Shown here piece by piece: positions 43,395-53,011 of a stretch of DNA of 64,000 nt. Location: NCBI RefSeq assembly GCF_019218885.1, contig NZ_JAHUWT010000005.1, positions 310,001-374,000 on the forward strand, in the 5' to 3' direction. Numbering within the stretch: position 1 is the stretch's first letter; each line of letters begins with the position of its first letter. Source of the stretch: Bordetella sp. BOR01. Its GTDB lineage: Bacteria > Pseudomonadota > Gammaproteobacteria > Burkholderiales > Burkholderiaceae_B. Made by a program: the position numbers and the translations under genes. The notes beneath the pieces are model-generated. The model saw only the letters and a program-made list of their open reading frames with translations. It was not told the origin of the DNA and made no database searches.

Positions 43395-44228
43395 ATGACC
43401 CCAGGTGAAATCGTCCCCTTGTCGTTTGGCGCCGGCTTGGTGATCTTGTCTTTTCTGATCGCGGCTTACGGCGCCTATGTGGCCTTGACGGCAGCAGCGC
43501 ATATCCGCGCGGCCGTGGCCGACGGCCAGTCCTGGCTGCCTTATGTGGGTATTGCGGCGGTATCGCTGGGTGGGATAGGCATCTGGAGCATGCACTTCAT
43601 CGGCATGCAGGCGCAGTCGATGCCGTTCGAGGCCGGCTACCAGGTGTGGCTGACCTTGCTGAGCTTCTTGCTGGCCGTGCTGTGTTCCGGCGCGGCCCTG
43701 TGGTATGTGGCCCGCGCCCGCTTTTCAGTGGGGCGCTGCATCGCCGCAGGCGTGGTGGCCGGCCTGGGCATCGCCGCCATGCATTACGTAGGCATCGCGG
43801 CCATGCGCATCCCGGCCTTGTTCCAGTGGAGCCTGCCGCTGATCGTGCTGTCCGTATTGATCGCCGTGGTGGCAGCCACCGCGGCGCTGTGGCTGGCCTT
43901 TCATGTGCAGACCACTTGGCAGCGTGCGCTGGCGGCCACCGTCATGGCCGTGGCCGTCTGTGGCATGCACTACACCGCGGCCGCCGCGGGCGCCATGGTG
44001 TGCACCACGCCGCGTGGCTTCACCGGCCTGCAGATCGGCGGCGCCTCGCTGCCGTACCTGGTGTTCGGCCTGTCGATTGCCACGCTGGTGCTGCTGCGCT
44101 GGCAATTGCACCGCTCATCGCTGCGCTTTCGCCAGAAGTTGGCGCGGCGCGTCGATGCGCTGATCGGATCCAACGCCGCAGCCGTTCCCGTGGGCGATAC
44201 ATCCACGGGAACGCTGGGGCGTGGGTAG
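43395..44228 (+). CDS. MHYT-domain integral membrane sensor protein (no output domain)
   Basis: A 277-residue protein of seven membrane helices with the three diagnostic motifs of the MHYT domain: SMHF at 65-68, MHYV at 129-132 and MHYT at 191-194, each with flanking Met/His expected to bind copper. MHYT domains are proposed to sense oxygen, CO or NO. Most MHYT proteins continue into GGDEF/EAL or kinase domains; this one ends after a short basic tail (RQKLARRVDALIG). It sits immediately upstream of flp in the same direction, so it may feed a redox or gas signal into pilus control. That link is inference. Confidence 0.9.
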   Translation: MTPGEIVPLSFGAGLVILSFLIAAYGAYVALTAAAHIRAAVADGQSWLPYVGIAAVSLGGIGIWSMHFIGMQAQSMPFEAGYQVWLTLLSFLLAVLCSGAALWYVARARFSVGRCIAAGVVAGLGIAAMHYVGIAAMRIPALFQWSLPLIVLSVLIAVVAATAALWLAFHVQTTWQRALAATVMAVAVCGMHYTAAAAGAMVCTTPRGFTGLQIGGASLPYLVFGLSIATLVLLRWQLHRSSLRFRQKLARRVDALIGSNAAAVPVGDTSTGTLGRG

Positions 44229-44230
44229 AA

Positions 44231-44247
44231 CCCCGGCGGTGCCGGGG
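44231..44247 (+). terminator. Hairpin between the MHYT gene and flp
   Basis: CCCCGGC (44231-44237) and GCCGGGG (44241-44247) form a 7-bp stem with a GGT loop, two bases after the MHYT stop. Without a T-tract it is more likely a partial terminator or an RNA-processing barrier that lets flp be expressed separately. Confidence 0.4.
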
Positions 44248-44287
44248 CGGGTGGCGAGCCGCCGCAATGGTGCGGCGTCCGCCGGGG

Positions 44288-44303
44288 TGGTATGGACATG
44301 CAA
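44288..44303 (+). promoter_or_regulatory. Putative promoter-like element before flp, shared with 57998-58013
   Basis: TGGTATGGACATGCAA matches TGGTATAGTTCTGCAA upstream of the DUF2968 gene at 12 of 16 positions with the same geometry. It recalls a -24/-12 element, but the GG-to-GC spacing is nine rather than ten bases, so it is not a textbook sigma-54 promoter. Confidence 0.3.
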
Positions 44304-44321
44304 GTGCATGGAGAGAGAGAA

Positions 44322-44513
44322 ATGAAAGAGCAACTTTTGCGGTTCTGGAACGATGAAGAGGGCGTGACCACGCTCGAGTACGCGATTCTGGCGGCGCTGC
44401 TGGTGGCGGGTTTGGGAGCAGTTGTTGTGTCGTTGACGACCGGGCTGGAAGGCTTTTTCGACACCATCACCACCAAATTGAATGGTCTCGCTGGCGGCGG
44501 CGCTGAAGGCTGA
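44322..44513 (+). CDS. flp: Flp-type major pilin (Tad pilus)
   Basis: A 63-residue type IVb prepilin. The leader ends in Gly14, and the mature protein begins VTTLEYAILAALLVAGLGA, with Glu at +5 and Tyr at +6 as required for CpaA/TadV processing and Flp assembly. A short polar tail ends in GLAGGGAEG. The ATG at 44322 follows a GGAGAGAGA ribosome-binding site; a longer frame from 44292 is unnecessary. It is the structural subunit of the pilus built by the downstream genes. Confidence 0.95.
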   Translation: MKEQLLRFWNDEEGVTTLEYAILAALLVAGLGAVVVSLTTGLEGFFDTITTKLNGLAGGGAEG

Positions 44514-44537
44514 TACCGCTATTGCACAAAGGTGGGT

Positions 44538-45032
44538 GTGTTGTCCCTAGGGGAATCGTTGTGGTGGGTGTTGTTCATCCTGTGGAGTCTGATGCTGGTG
44601 CTCGCCGATTGGCGGCACCGGCGGATTCCCAATGTGTTGGTGGCCGCTGCCGCTTGCCTGCAGGTTTTGTGGGCGATCGCCGCGGCAGCGGGCATGGGAT
44701 GGCAATACTCTCCGCTCTGGCCGGGATGGGGCATGGCGTTGCTGGGTTTCCTGGTGGCGCTGTTGTTCGTGCCGCTGTGGATGTGCCGTGCAATGGGTGC
44801 GGGCGACGTCAAGGTCATTGCGGTCTATGGCCTGGCCTTCGGGCCGGTCCGCCTGGCCTTGGTCTTGGCGGTGGGCAGCCTGCTGGCGGGCATGCATGCG
44901 GCGTTGTACTGGATCGTCGCGCACTGGTGGGTTCCTTCCGCAAAACTGCGCAAGGTCCCGTACGCCGCCTATCTGGCCATGGGCGCACTCAGCGTGGCGT
45001 ATACGCTCTTGAGTTCGCGATGGTCTTCGTAG
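44538..45032 (+). CDS. cpaA: Prepilin peptidase CpaA/TadV
   Basis: A 164-residue membrane aspartyl peptidase that cleaves the Flp leader. Active-site aspartates are in LADWRHRRIPN and the GxGD motif MGAGDVKVIAVYG; six hydrophobic helices are evident. It lacks the methylase domain, as normal for TadV. The start is uncertain: the AAAGG at 44528-44532 best fits the GTG at 44538, with GTG 44532 and TTG 44541 as alternatives. Its 3' end overlaps the TadE gene by 106 bp in another frame. Confidence 0.9.
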   Translation: MLSLGESLWWVLFILWSLMLVLADWRHRRIPNVLVAAAACLQVLWAIAAAAGMGWQYSPLWPGWGMALLGFLVALLFVPLWMCRAMGAGDVKVIAVYGLAFGPVRLALVLAVGSLLAGMHAALYWIVAHWWVPSAKLRKVPYAAYLAMGALSVAYTLLSSRWSS

Positions 45033-45466
45033 CGTTCTTCATCGTGCTGTACGGCATCATGATGTTTGGAATGATTTTTACCGCGCAGCAGTCTTTGAAC
45101 CTGGCTGCGCAGGATGCCGCCCGCAAGGCGCTGCAATGGCAAGTGGGCGCCAATCATATGCAGTTGCGTGCCGATGCCGCTCGCGGCGTCGCGCTGCAGC
45201 AAGCCGACTGGATCACGAATGTATCCGGCGCCCAGCTGGGTGTGGCGGTGTGCGGCAGTTCCGGCCCCTTGAGTGTCACCGAAGGAGCCGCGTGCAGCGG
45301 CCAGACGCTGGCGAACGACCAGATCGAGGTCATCGTCAGCTATCCGTACGGGGCATTCCCGTTGATTCCCAGCCTTCCCTTGATCGATGGCGCCATGGTG
45401 CCCGCCCAATTGCAGGCCCGGGCCTCTGTGCGCTTGAGCGACCTGGCTGTCAACGGGGGAGCATGA
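44927..45466 (+). CDS. tadE: TadE-like pseudopilin (first copy)
   Basis: A 179-residue minor pilin-like protein. The processing and membrane segment is QRGVYALEFAMVFVAFFIVLYGIMMFGM, with a Gly/Val cleavage site and Glu at +5; the mature domain has two cysteines. The conserved segment must be translated, yet the first in-frame ATG lies inside it, so the GTG at 44927 (leader MGSFRKTAQGPVRRLSGHG) is the only reasonable start, inside the cpaA gene. The upstream part of the same open frame is a shadow of cpaA. Its ribosome-binding site is weak, suggesting coupling to cpaA translation. Confidence 0.8.
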   Translation: MGSFRKTAQGPVRRLSGHGRTQRGVYALEFAMVFVAFFIVLYGIMMFGMIFTAQQSLNLAAQDAARKALQWQVGANHMQLRADAARGVALQQADWITNVSGAQLGVAVCGSSGPLSVTEGAACSGQTLANDQIEVIVSYPYGAFPLIPSLPLIDGAMVPAQLQARASVRLSDLAVNGGA

Positions 45467-45467
45467 C

Positions 45468-45965
45468 ATGGCAGGCAGGCAGTCTTCAAAGTTGAACGGC
45501 AGCGTCCAGCGCCAGCGCGGCGTGGCGGCCATCGAGTTCGCGATGGTGCTCACGGTGTTGCTGCTGATCTTGCTGGCCATCGTGGGCTATGGCGCCATCT
45601 TCTGGGCGCAACAACAACTCTCGGCCGCCGCCGGTGAAGGCGCGCGCGCCGGGTTGCAGGCCCGGTACGCGGGCCAGGCCGATATACAGGCGGTGGCGTG
45701 CGATGCGGCCGTGAGTGTGTTCGGCCCGGGCACCAAAGTCGAATGCAACCGCACCGGCACGCTGACCCCTTGCACATGGACAGGTGCAGACGGTGCGGCA
45801 GTGGGGTGCATGGATGTGGTGCTGCGCTATGACGTGGCGCAGTGGCCCTTGCTGCAATCCTTCCAGAACTTGCTCGGGTGGGTCAGTGGTGCAAAAGGCG
45901 ACCGCCTGGTCCCGTCGACGCTGAGGTCCCGTGCCACCATTCAAATCACACAGGAGCCGCTATGA
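45468..45965 (+). CDS. TadE/TadF-like pseudopilin (second copy)
   Basis: A 165-residue protein with the TadE signature QRGVAAIEFAMVLTVLLLILLAIVGYGAIF: a processing glycine, Glu at +5 and one helix. The periplasmic domain has four cysteines that could form two disulphides (ACD, ECN, PCT, GCM). The ATG at 45468 is one base after the previous stop. It is related in plan to the first TadE, and the pair probably corresponds to TadE and TadF of other systems. Its stop overlaps cpaB as ATGA. Confidence 0.9.
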   Translation: MAGRQSSKLNGSVQRQRGVAAIEFAMVLTVLLLILLAIVGYGAIFWAQQQLSAAAGEGARAGLQARYAGQADIQAVACDAAVSVFGPGTKVECNRTGTLTPCTWTGADGAAVGCMDVVLRYDVAQWPLLQSFQNLLGWVSGAKGDRLVPSTLRSRATIQITQEPL

Positions 45966-46924
45966 CCGGCGTAAGTAAGATTCTCGCCGCCGTCTTGCTG
46001 GTGGCAGGTATTGTCCTGGCAGCGCTGGCCTACTACCTGGCCAGCCGGCCCGCGCCGCAGCCCGCTGCCGCGCCGGTTGCCGTCGCGCCGGCACCCGTGG
46101 AACCCGCCGTGCCGCAGGCCAGCTATCCGGTCGTGCTGGCCTCCAAGGCGCTTCAGGCCGGCACGCGCCTGGACGCCGACATGCTGAAAGTGCAGCAATG
46201 GCCGCTGGCATTGAGCCAGGGCTACGCCAAGCCGGAAGACTTGGTGGGCGAGGTGGTGCGGCTGGACATTGCGGCCGGCGAGCCGGTCACCAACCAGATG
46301 CTGGCGCAAGGCCTGGCGCGCCAGTTGCACGCCGGCGAGCGCGCGGTGGCCGTTCCCGTCGACGAAATCGTGGGGGCGGGCAATCGCGTCACGCCGGGCG
46401 ACCTGGTGGATGTGTTCTTCTCCCTTGAAAAGGGCCAGGAAGTGCAGGGCAGCCAGGTGCGCCTGCTGCAGTCGCGCGTGCGCGTGCTGGCCTATGGCGC
46501 GCAATCGATCGACGGCCCGCCGGTCGAGGCCGACAAGCCCGCGGTGCAGCGCCCGGCGGCGACGCCGCCGGCGCGTTCGGCGCTGTTGGCGGTGCCGGTG
46601 GACCGCGTCAACGAATTGCTGCTGGCCAGCCGCTCCGGCCGCCTGCAATTGGCGCTGCGAGCACCCGATGACGAAACCTTGCCGGATCGCAACCTGTTCG
46701 CGCCACGGCAACCGGTCATGGCAGCCCGTGCCGGCTTGAGCGCCGAGCAGCGTGCCGCGCTCGCGGACGGCCCCAACCGCGCTTTTGCCGGCGACAGCCT
46801 GGCACAACTGGATGGCCCTGCGCCGCAGCCGGTCAGGCGCTCTGGTGGCGGCGGATCGGGTCCGGGCGGCGGCCGTTCCATCGAAGTCCTGCGTGGCGAC
46901 AGCGCACAGCGCGTGCCTTATTGA
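45962..46924 (+). CDS. cpaB: Flp pilus assembly protein CpaB/RcpC
   Basis: A 320-residue periplasmic protein that is thought to stabilise the secretin channel. It has an N-terminal anchor (ILAAVLLVAGIVLAALAYYLA), a proline/alanine linker and an SAF domain (YPVVLASKALQAGTRLDADML), followed by the RcpC domain (RAVAVPVDEIVGAGNRVTPGDLVDV). The Gly/Ser-rich stretch near the C-terminus (SGGGGSGPGGG) is a flexible tail. The ATG at 45962 overlaps the previous stop by four bases; the frame open from 45842 is not coding. Confidence 0.93.
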   Translation: MTGVSKILAAVLLVAGIVLAALAYYLASRPAPQPAAAPVAVAPAPVEPAVPQASYPVVLASKALQAGTRLDADMLKVQQWPLALSQGYAKPEDLVGEVVRLDIAAGEPVTNQMLAQGLARQLHAGERAVAVPVDEIVGAGNRVTPGDLVDVFFSLEKGQEVQGSQVRLLQSRVRVLAYGAQSIDGPPVEADKPAVQRPAATPPARSALLAVPVDRVNELLLASRSGRLQLALRAPDDETLPDRNLFAPRQPVMAARAGLSAEQRAALADGPNRAFAGDSLAQLDGPAPQPVRRSGGGGSGPGGGRSIEVLRGDSAQRVPY

Positions 46925-46962
46925 CGATGCCTGCCCCGATATCACCCGGCTATCAATCTTCT

Positions 46963-48363
46963 ATGTCGACTCGGATGAAAACCCGTATGCGCGCCTTCCT
47001 GATCTGCTCTGCGCTGGCCGTGGCCGGCGCTTTCTACGGCGCACCCGCGGCAGGCCAGGCACGGCCCGCCCAGCCTGCGCCGGTGGCTGCCGCGCCAGCC
47101 GCCGTCCAGGAAATTTCCTTGCCGGCCAAGGGGCAGCAATTGCTGCCTTTGCCCGGCACTCCTACCCGCATCGCCGTCGGCGACCCCGACGTGGCCGATG
47201 TGAAGATACTGCCCGCGGCGGCCGGCCGTCCGGCTGCCGTCATGTTGATCGGCAAGCAGGCCGGTACGACCCAGGTGCAGGTCTGGGCCCGCGATAGCCG
47301 CACCCCCATGACCTGGACAGTGCGCGTAATAGGTGCGGTGCCGGCCGAACTGGCCCGCCGCGGCCAGGCCGGTGGTGCCGAGGTGGACGTGGCCGGCTCC
47401 CATGCCTTGGTGTCGGGCCAGGCGTCTTCGGCGTTGTCGCACCAGAACTCGGTGGCGGCCGCAGCGGCCACCGTGGGCAAGGACAAGGTGATCGACGTGG
47501 CCACGGCCGGCACCGGCGGCGTGGTGCAGGTCGAAGTCAAGGTCGTCGAACTGTCGCGTTCGGTGATGAAGCAGGTCGGCCTGTCGATGGCGGGCAGCGC
47601 CGGCGGCTGGGGGTTCGGGGCAAGAACCTCGCCGGATGGGTTTTCCATTCCCGGCTCTCTTGCCGGCCGCGGCTTGCTCAGCGACGGTTTCAACCTGTTG
47701 TTCGATTCCAATAATTTCGGCGCCACGCTGCGCCTGCTGCAAACCAACGGCATGGCCCGGATACTGGCCGAGCCCACGCTGGTGGCGCTGAGCGGCCAAA
47801 GCGCCAGCTTCCTGGCGGGCGGCGAGATTCCCATTCCCGAGTCGGGCGGCCTGGGCACGCAGAACGTGGTGTTCAAGCCCTTCGGTATCGGGCTGACGGT
47901 GACGCCCACGGTATTGTCGCGCGATCGCATCGCGTTGAAGGTGGCGCCCGAGGCCAGCGAACTGGATTACGTCAACGGCATCCCTATCCTGAACGGCGAG
48001 ACCGCCACGCTGATCCCGGCGTTGCGCACGCGCCGCGCCGACACCATGGTCGAGCTGGGTGATGGTGAAAGCTTCATCATCAGCGGCCTGGTCTCGCGCC
48101 AGACCAAGGCGTCGGTGAACAAAGTGCCGTTCCTGGGCGAATTGCCCATCATCGGTGCGTTCTTCCGCGGTATCGAATATTCGCAAGAAGAGCGCGAACT
48201 GGTCATTGTGGTGACGCCACGCCTGGTGCGGCCGATCGCGCGCGGCGTGGCGCTGCCCCTGCCTGGCGACCGCCAGGAACGACCCGACTCGCTGACCAAC
48301 GCCTGGGGCTATTACTTGATGGGGCCGGCCGGCGGCCAGCAAGTGCCGGGCTTTTCGCGGTGA
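46963..48363 (+). CDS. cpaC: Outer-membrane secretin CpaC/RcpA
   Basis: The ring-forming outer-membrane channel of the Tad pilus. N-terminal domains include TRIAVGDPDVADVKILP (pilus-and-secretin N domain) and a BON-like segment (VDVAGSHALVSGQ). The secretin domain has MARILAEPTLVALSGQSASFLAGGEIPIP, IALKVAPEASELD and VPFLGELPIIGAFFRG, all family hallmarks. I take the ATG at 46963 because it gives a basic start (MSTRMKTRMR) and signal peptide ending AGQA; starts at 46927 and 46975 are possible and none has a good ribosome-binding site. Length here is 466 residues. Confidence 0.92.
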   Translation: MSTRMKTRMRAFLICSALAVAGAFYGAPAAGQARPAQPAPVAAAPAAVQEISLPAKGQQLLPLPGTPTRIAVGDPDVADVKILPAAAGRPAAVMLIGKQAGTTQVQVWARDSRTPMTWTVRVIGAVPAELARRGQAGGAEVDVAGSHALVSGQASSALSHQNSVAAAAATVGKDKVIDVATAGTGGVVQVEVKVVELSRSVMKQVGLSMAGSAGGWGFGARTSPDGFSIPGSLAGRGLLSDGFNLLFDSNNFGATLRLLQTNGMARILAEPTLVALSGQSASFLAGGEIPIPESGGLGTQNVVFKPFGIGLTVTPTVLSRDRIALKVAPEASELDYVNGIPILNGETATLIPALRTRRADTMVELGDGESFIISGLVSRQTKASVNKVPFLGELPIIGAFFRGIEYSQEERELVIVVTPRLVRPIARGVALPLPGDRQERPDSLTNAWGYYLMGPAGGQQVPGFSR

Positions 48364-49685
48364 AGCACATGAAGGCGTATTCCACAGAACTGGCGGGGCT
48401 GCAAAGCGGTATCCGGTTTCTCTTTTGCTCGCAAGGCGATGGCGTGGCCGCACAACTGGTCGAGGCGCTGGGGCCCATGGGGGTGTTGACGCAAGAGTCC
48501 CCGTCGGTCGAGCAACTGGGACGCAGGCTGGCCGATATCGATCCCAAGATCATCTTCCTGGATTTCACGCTGGCGAGCAGCGACCCTGGCAAGCTGCTGC
48601 GTTCGGCCGACCTGGCCCGCACTCTGGCGCGCGTGGCGCCCAACATTCCACGGGTGGCCGTGGGCTTGCTGGGCCAACCCGAAGGGGCGATCGCCGCGCT
48701 GCGCGCCGGGGTGACCGATTTTGTCGATCCGTCGGTGGCACCGCAGGAAGTGCGCGAGGTAGTGCAGCGCTTGCTGGACATGCCCGCCTTCGGCGGCGGC
48801 GAGGGCGGTTCGCGCCGCGATGTGCTGCTGATCGGCGCGCGGGGCGGGGTCGGCACCAGCACGCTGGCTGCCCATCTGTCCGGCATCGTCCAGGACCGTT
48901 ACGTGCTGGCGCAATCCGATGCCAATGGCGCGCGCAAGCCGGCCGACAGCGCCGCCATGTTGCCGTTGGGCTCGCGCGTGGCCTTGCTGGACCTGGGTTG
49001 GCCCATCGGCGACGCGCAGTTGTACGTGAACGTGGCTGGCGATTTTGATCTTGCCGAGGCCGCGCGCAACCTGCAGCGGCTCGATGCCACCCTGCTGGGT
49101 TCCGCCATGGCGCATACCCGCGACGGGCTCAGCGTGATGGCGCTGCCGCGCGATCCGGCGCAGATGAACCACATGTCGCAGTCCGATTCGCTGCTGGTGT
49201 TCGAGCGGATGCGCCAGCACTTCGGCCTGATGGTGACCGACACCGGCGGGTTTTCCAATATGGATTTCGTGGCGGGCCTGGCGCGCAGTTCGCACACCAA
49301 CTGGATCGTCACCGACCAGAGCGTAAGTTCGCTGGTGGCGTTGTCCGGTGTGCTGCAGGACCTGGAACGGCGCCATGTAGAGCGCAGTTCGCTGGGCCTG
49401 GTGGTCAACCGCTATGACGAGCGCTACGGCATGACTGCCCAGCAAATCGCCGAGCGGTTCCAGCTGGAACTGGTGGGCACGCTGCCCGACCGGGCCCTGG
49501 CATTGATGGTGTGCACCAACCAGGGCCGCCTGCTGCACCAGGACGCCGAGCGCGACGTGTATGTGCGCGGGGTGCAGGCGCTGGCCGAGAAATTGTGCAA
49601 TGAAACATTGCATGCTGCCGGACGCGGCAGTTGGCTGGCAACCTGGCTGCCCGGCGTGCACCGGCGCATGCTGATTGCCGAGTAG
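48360..49685 (+). CDS. tadZ: Tad pilus localisation ATPase TadZ/CpaE
   Basis: A 441-residue protein with an N-terminal receiver-like domain (IDPKIIFLDFTLASSD, but no full phospho-acceptor set) and a MinD/ParA-type domain. The P-loop reads ARGGVGTSTLAAHLSG: Thr replaces the canonical Walker lysine, as I recall is common in this subfamily. VALLDLGWPIGDAQLYVN replaces the usual DxD region. TadZ marks the pole or site where the pilus is built. The GTG at 48360 overlaps the secretin stop (GTGA); the ATG three codons on is the alternative. Confidence 0.92.
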   Translation: MKHMKAYSTELAGLQSGIRFLFCSQGDGVAAQLVEALGPMGVLTQESPSVEQLGRRLADIDPKIIFLDFTLASSDPGKLLRSADLARTLARVAPNIPRVAVGLLGQPEGAIAALRAGVTDFVDPSVAPQEVREVVQRLLDMPAFGGGEGGSRRDVLLIGARGGVGTSTLAAHLSGIVQDRYVLAQSDANGARKPADSAAMLPLGSRVALLDLGWPIGDAQLYVNVAGDFDLAEAARNLQRLDATLLGSAMAHTRDGLSVMALPRDPAQMNHMSQSDSLLVFERMRQHFGLMVTDTGGFSNMDFVAGLARSSHTNWIVTDQSVSSLVALSGVLQDLERRHVERSSLGLVVNRYDERYGMTAQQIAERFQLELVGTLPDRALALMVCTNQGRLLHQDAERDVYVRGVQALAEKLCNETLHAAGRGSWLATWLPGVHRRMLIAE

Positions 49686-49723
49686 TGGCCCAGGGTACGC
49701 ATAGGTATTGAACAGGACCCGAC

Positions 49724-51078
<1,355 letters not shown>

Positions 51079-51079
<1 letters not shown>

Positions 51080-52002
51080 TGGCGGCTGCATGGATATTCG
51101 CTGGCCTGGCGCTGGCCATGATGCTGGGGGCGGCGCTGTTGTGGCGTGCTGCCGGGCAAGGCCAACGGCGCGAAGCGACCTCGGTATTCCTGGAGCGCCA
51201 ACTCAGCCAGGGCCGGCAGAGTGCGCGCGACGACGACGGCGACGCGCGCCAGACCGCGCTGCGCAGCGGCGTCGAACACTGGGACATCCTGCTGCGCTGT
51301 GCCGGCATCCCGCAGACGCCCGGCCTGTATATCGGCATGGCGGGCATCCTGTCGCTGGGCATCCTGCTGGCGGCCATATTCGGCGGCCCGGTGTCGGCCG
51401 TCGTGGCTGGCGCCATGTTGTTGATTGCCATGTATTTCTATATCTGGCTGCGGGCCGACCGGCGGCGCGGACGCATGTTCGACCAGCTGCCCGAAATGCT
51501 GGACACCATGGTGCGCATGATCACCATAGGCAACAGCATGGCGGCGGCCTTCCAGGCGGCCGCGGCCAACACCAATGAGCCGTTGCGCGAAGTGGTCGAA
51601 AAGGCGGCGCATCTCAGCCGTTCGACACAAGAGCTCGATGCGGCCCTGGCGCATGTGGCCCGCCAATACGGGTTCGAGGAACTGCGCCTGCTGGCGGCGG
51701 TGGTGCGCGTGTCGCAGAAGTTCGGCGGCCGCAGCGATGTCGTGCTGGAACGCATTGCCGCCTTCATGCGCGATGTGGCGCAGGCGCGCGGCGAACTGGT
51801 CGCGGCCTCGGCCGAGATCCGCTTGTCGGCCTGGGTGCTTGCGCTGATGCCGCTGGGCATTGCCTGCTACATCATGCTGACCAATAACGCGATGTTCATG
51901 GATATGTGGGACGACGCGCTGGGCTTCAAGATGTTGATGGCGGCGCTGGGCCTGCAGGTGGCCGGCTCATATTGGTTGTACCGCATGACCAAGTCCATAT
52001 GA
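51079..52002 (+). CDS. tadB: Tad platform protein TadB
   Basis: A 307-residue inner-membrane platform protein with a type II secretion F domain. Two N-terminal helices, a cytoplasmic segment (FDQLPEMLDTMVRMITIGNSMAAAFQ), and C-terminal helices (LSAWVLALMPLGIACYIML and AALGLQVAGSYWLYRM) match the TadB plan. The sequence FGGRSDVVLERIAAFMRD is the F-domain loop. It shares one base with tadA and lies ten bases before tadC, so the three are co-translated. Confidence 0.94.
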
Positions 52003-52012
52003 CGGGGCCGAC

Positions 52013-53011
52013 ATGGATTTCCTGACCGCTCCTGCCTACTCGGGCTTGCTGGCCGCCGGTGTCCTGCTGGTGGCCTTGGCGCTGTTGATCGCCGCCGTGG
52101 GCATGGCCTTGCGGCTGCGCGGGCAGACGCGCAGCATGCAGGTGGTCGAGCAGGCGCTGGCGGGGCGCAGCCCCACGTCCGCCGCCGCACCTGCCAGCCC
52201 ACCCCAGCCGATCGGCCGCCTGGCTACCCTGGCGCAAAGCACGGATGCGTTGGGCAAGCGCCTGGGCGAAGGCCGTCTGGCCGAATCGTTGTTGCCCGAA
52301 GAAGACAACAAGCTGATCGAGCTGGCCGGTTATGCGAATGTGGCCCATGCCCGCGCACGCTATGCCGCAGTGCGCTTCGGCCTGGCGCTGGCCTTGCCGG
52401 TGGCGGCGGTGCTGCTGCGCAGGGCGTGGCTGGGCCCGGGTTCGCTGATGGTCATGGTGTTCACCTTGTTGATCGGCTTCGCGGTGGGCTACATGCTGCC
52501 CAAATGGCTGCTTGCGCGGCGCGTGAAGGCGCGCAAGCGACAGGCCGCCAAGGAACTGCCGCTGCTGGTAGACCTGTTGCGGCTGCTGCAGGGCGTGGGC
52601 CTGTCGGTGGATCAGAGCCTGAGCGTGATCGTCAACGATTTCAAGGCGGTGTTGCCGGTACTGGGCCACGAGCTGGGCGCCGCCACTGCCGTGTATGCAC
52701 GTGGACGCACGCGCGAACAATCGCTGGCAAGATTGGCGCAGGGGTTCGACAACGACGATCTCGCGGCCATCTGCCGGCTGCTGGTGCAGGTGGACCGCCA
52801 CGGCGGTGCCGTGCAAGAGCCCTTGAACCGTTTTGCACAGCGCATCCGCGACAAGCGGCGCTTCGAGCTCAAGGAAAAAATCGGTCGGCTGACCGTCAAG
52901 ATGACCGGCGTAATGATCCTGACCCTGCTGCCCGCGCTGCTGATCGTGACAGGCGGCATGGGCATCTTGTCGGTGCTGCGCGGGCTGTCGCGTATTGCAG
53001 GAGGAATGTAA
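52013..53011 (+). CDS. tadC: Tad platform protein TadC
   Basis: A 332-residue second platform protein. It has an N-terminal helix (GLLAAGVLLVALALLIAAVGMAL), a central pair, the F domain LPLLVDLLRLLQGVGLSVDQSL...DNDDLAAICRLLVQVDRHGG, and a final helix (MILTLLPALLIVTGGMGIL). It forms a heteromeric assembly base with TadB against the TadA motor. Its TAA stop overlaps the tadD ATG (TAATG). Confidence 0.94.
   Translation: MDFLTAPAYSGLLAAGVLLVALALLIAAVGMALRLRGQTRSMQVVEQALAGRSPTSAAAPASPPQPIGRLATLAQSTDALGKRLGEGRLAESLLPEEDNKLIELAGYANVAHARARYAAVRFGLALALPVAAVLLRRAWLGPGSLMVMVFTLLIGFAVGYMLPKWLLARRVKARKRQAAKELPLLVDLLRLLQGVGLSVDQSLSVIVNDFKAVLPVLGHELGAATAVYARGRTREQSLARLAQGFDNDDLAAICRLLVQVDRHGGAVQEPLNRFAQRIRDKRRFELKEKIGRLTVKMTGVMILTLLPALLIVTGGMGILSVLRGLSRIAGGM

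Noticed and set aside
44522-44926. Upstream part of the TadE open frame as a 314-residue protein
   Set aside because: It lies over cpaA in the wrong frame with no pilin-like or membrane features; only the part from 44927 is supported.
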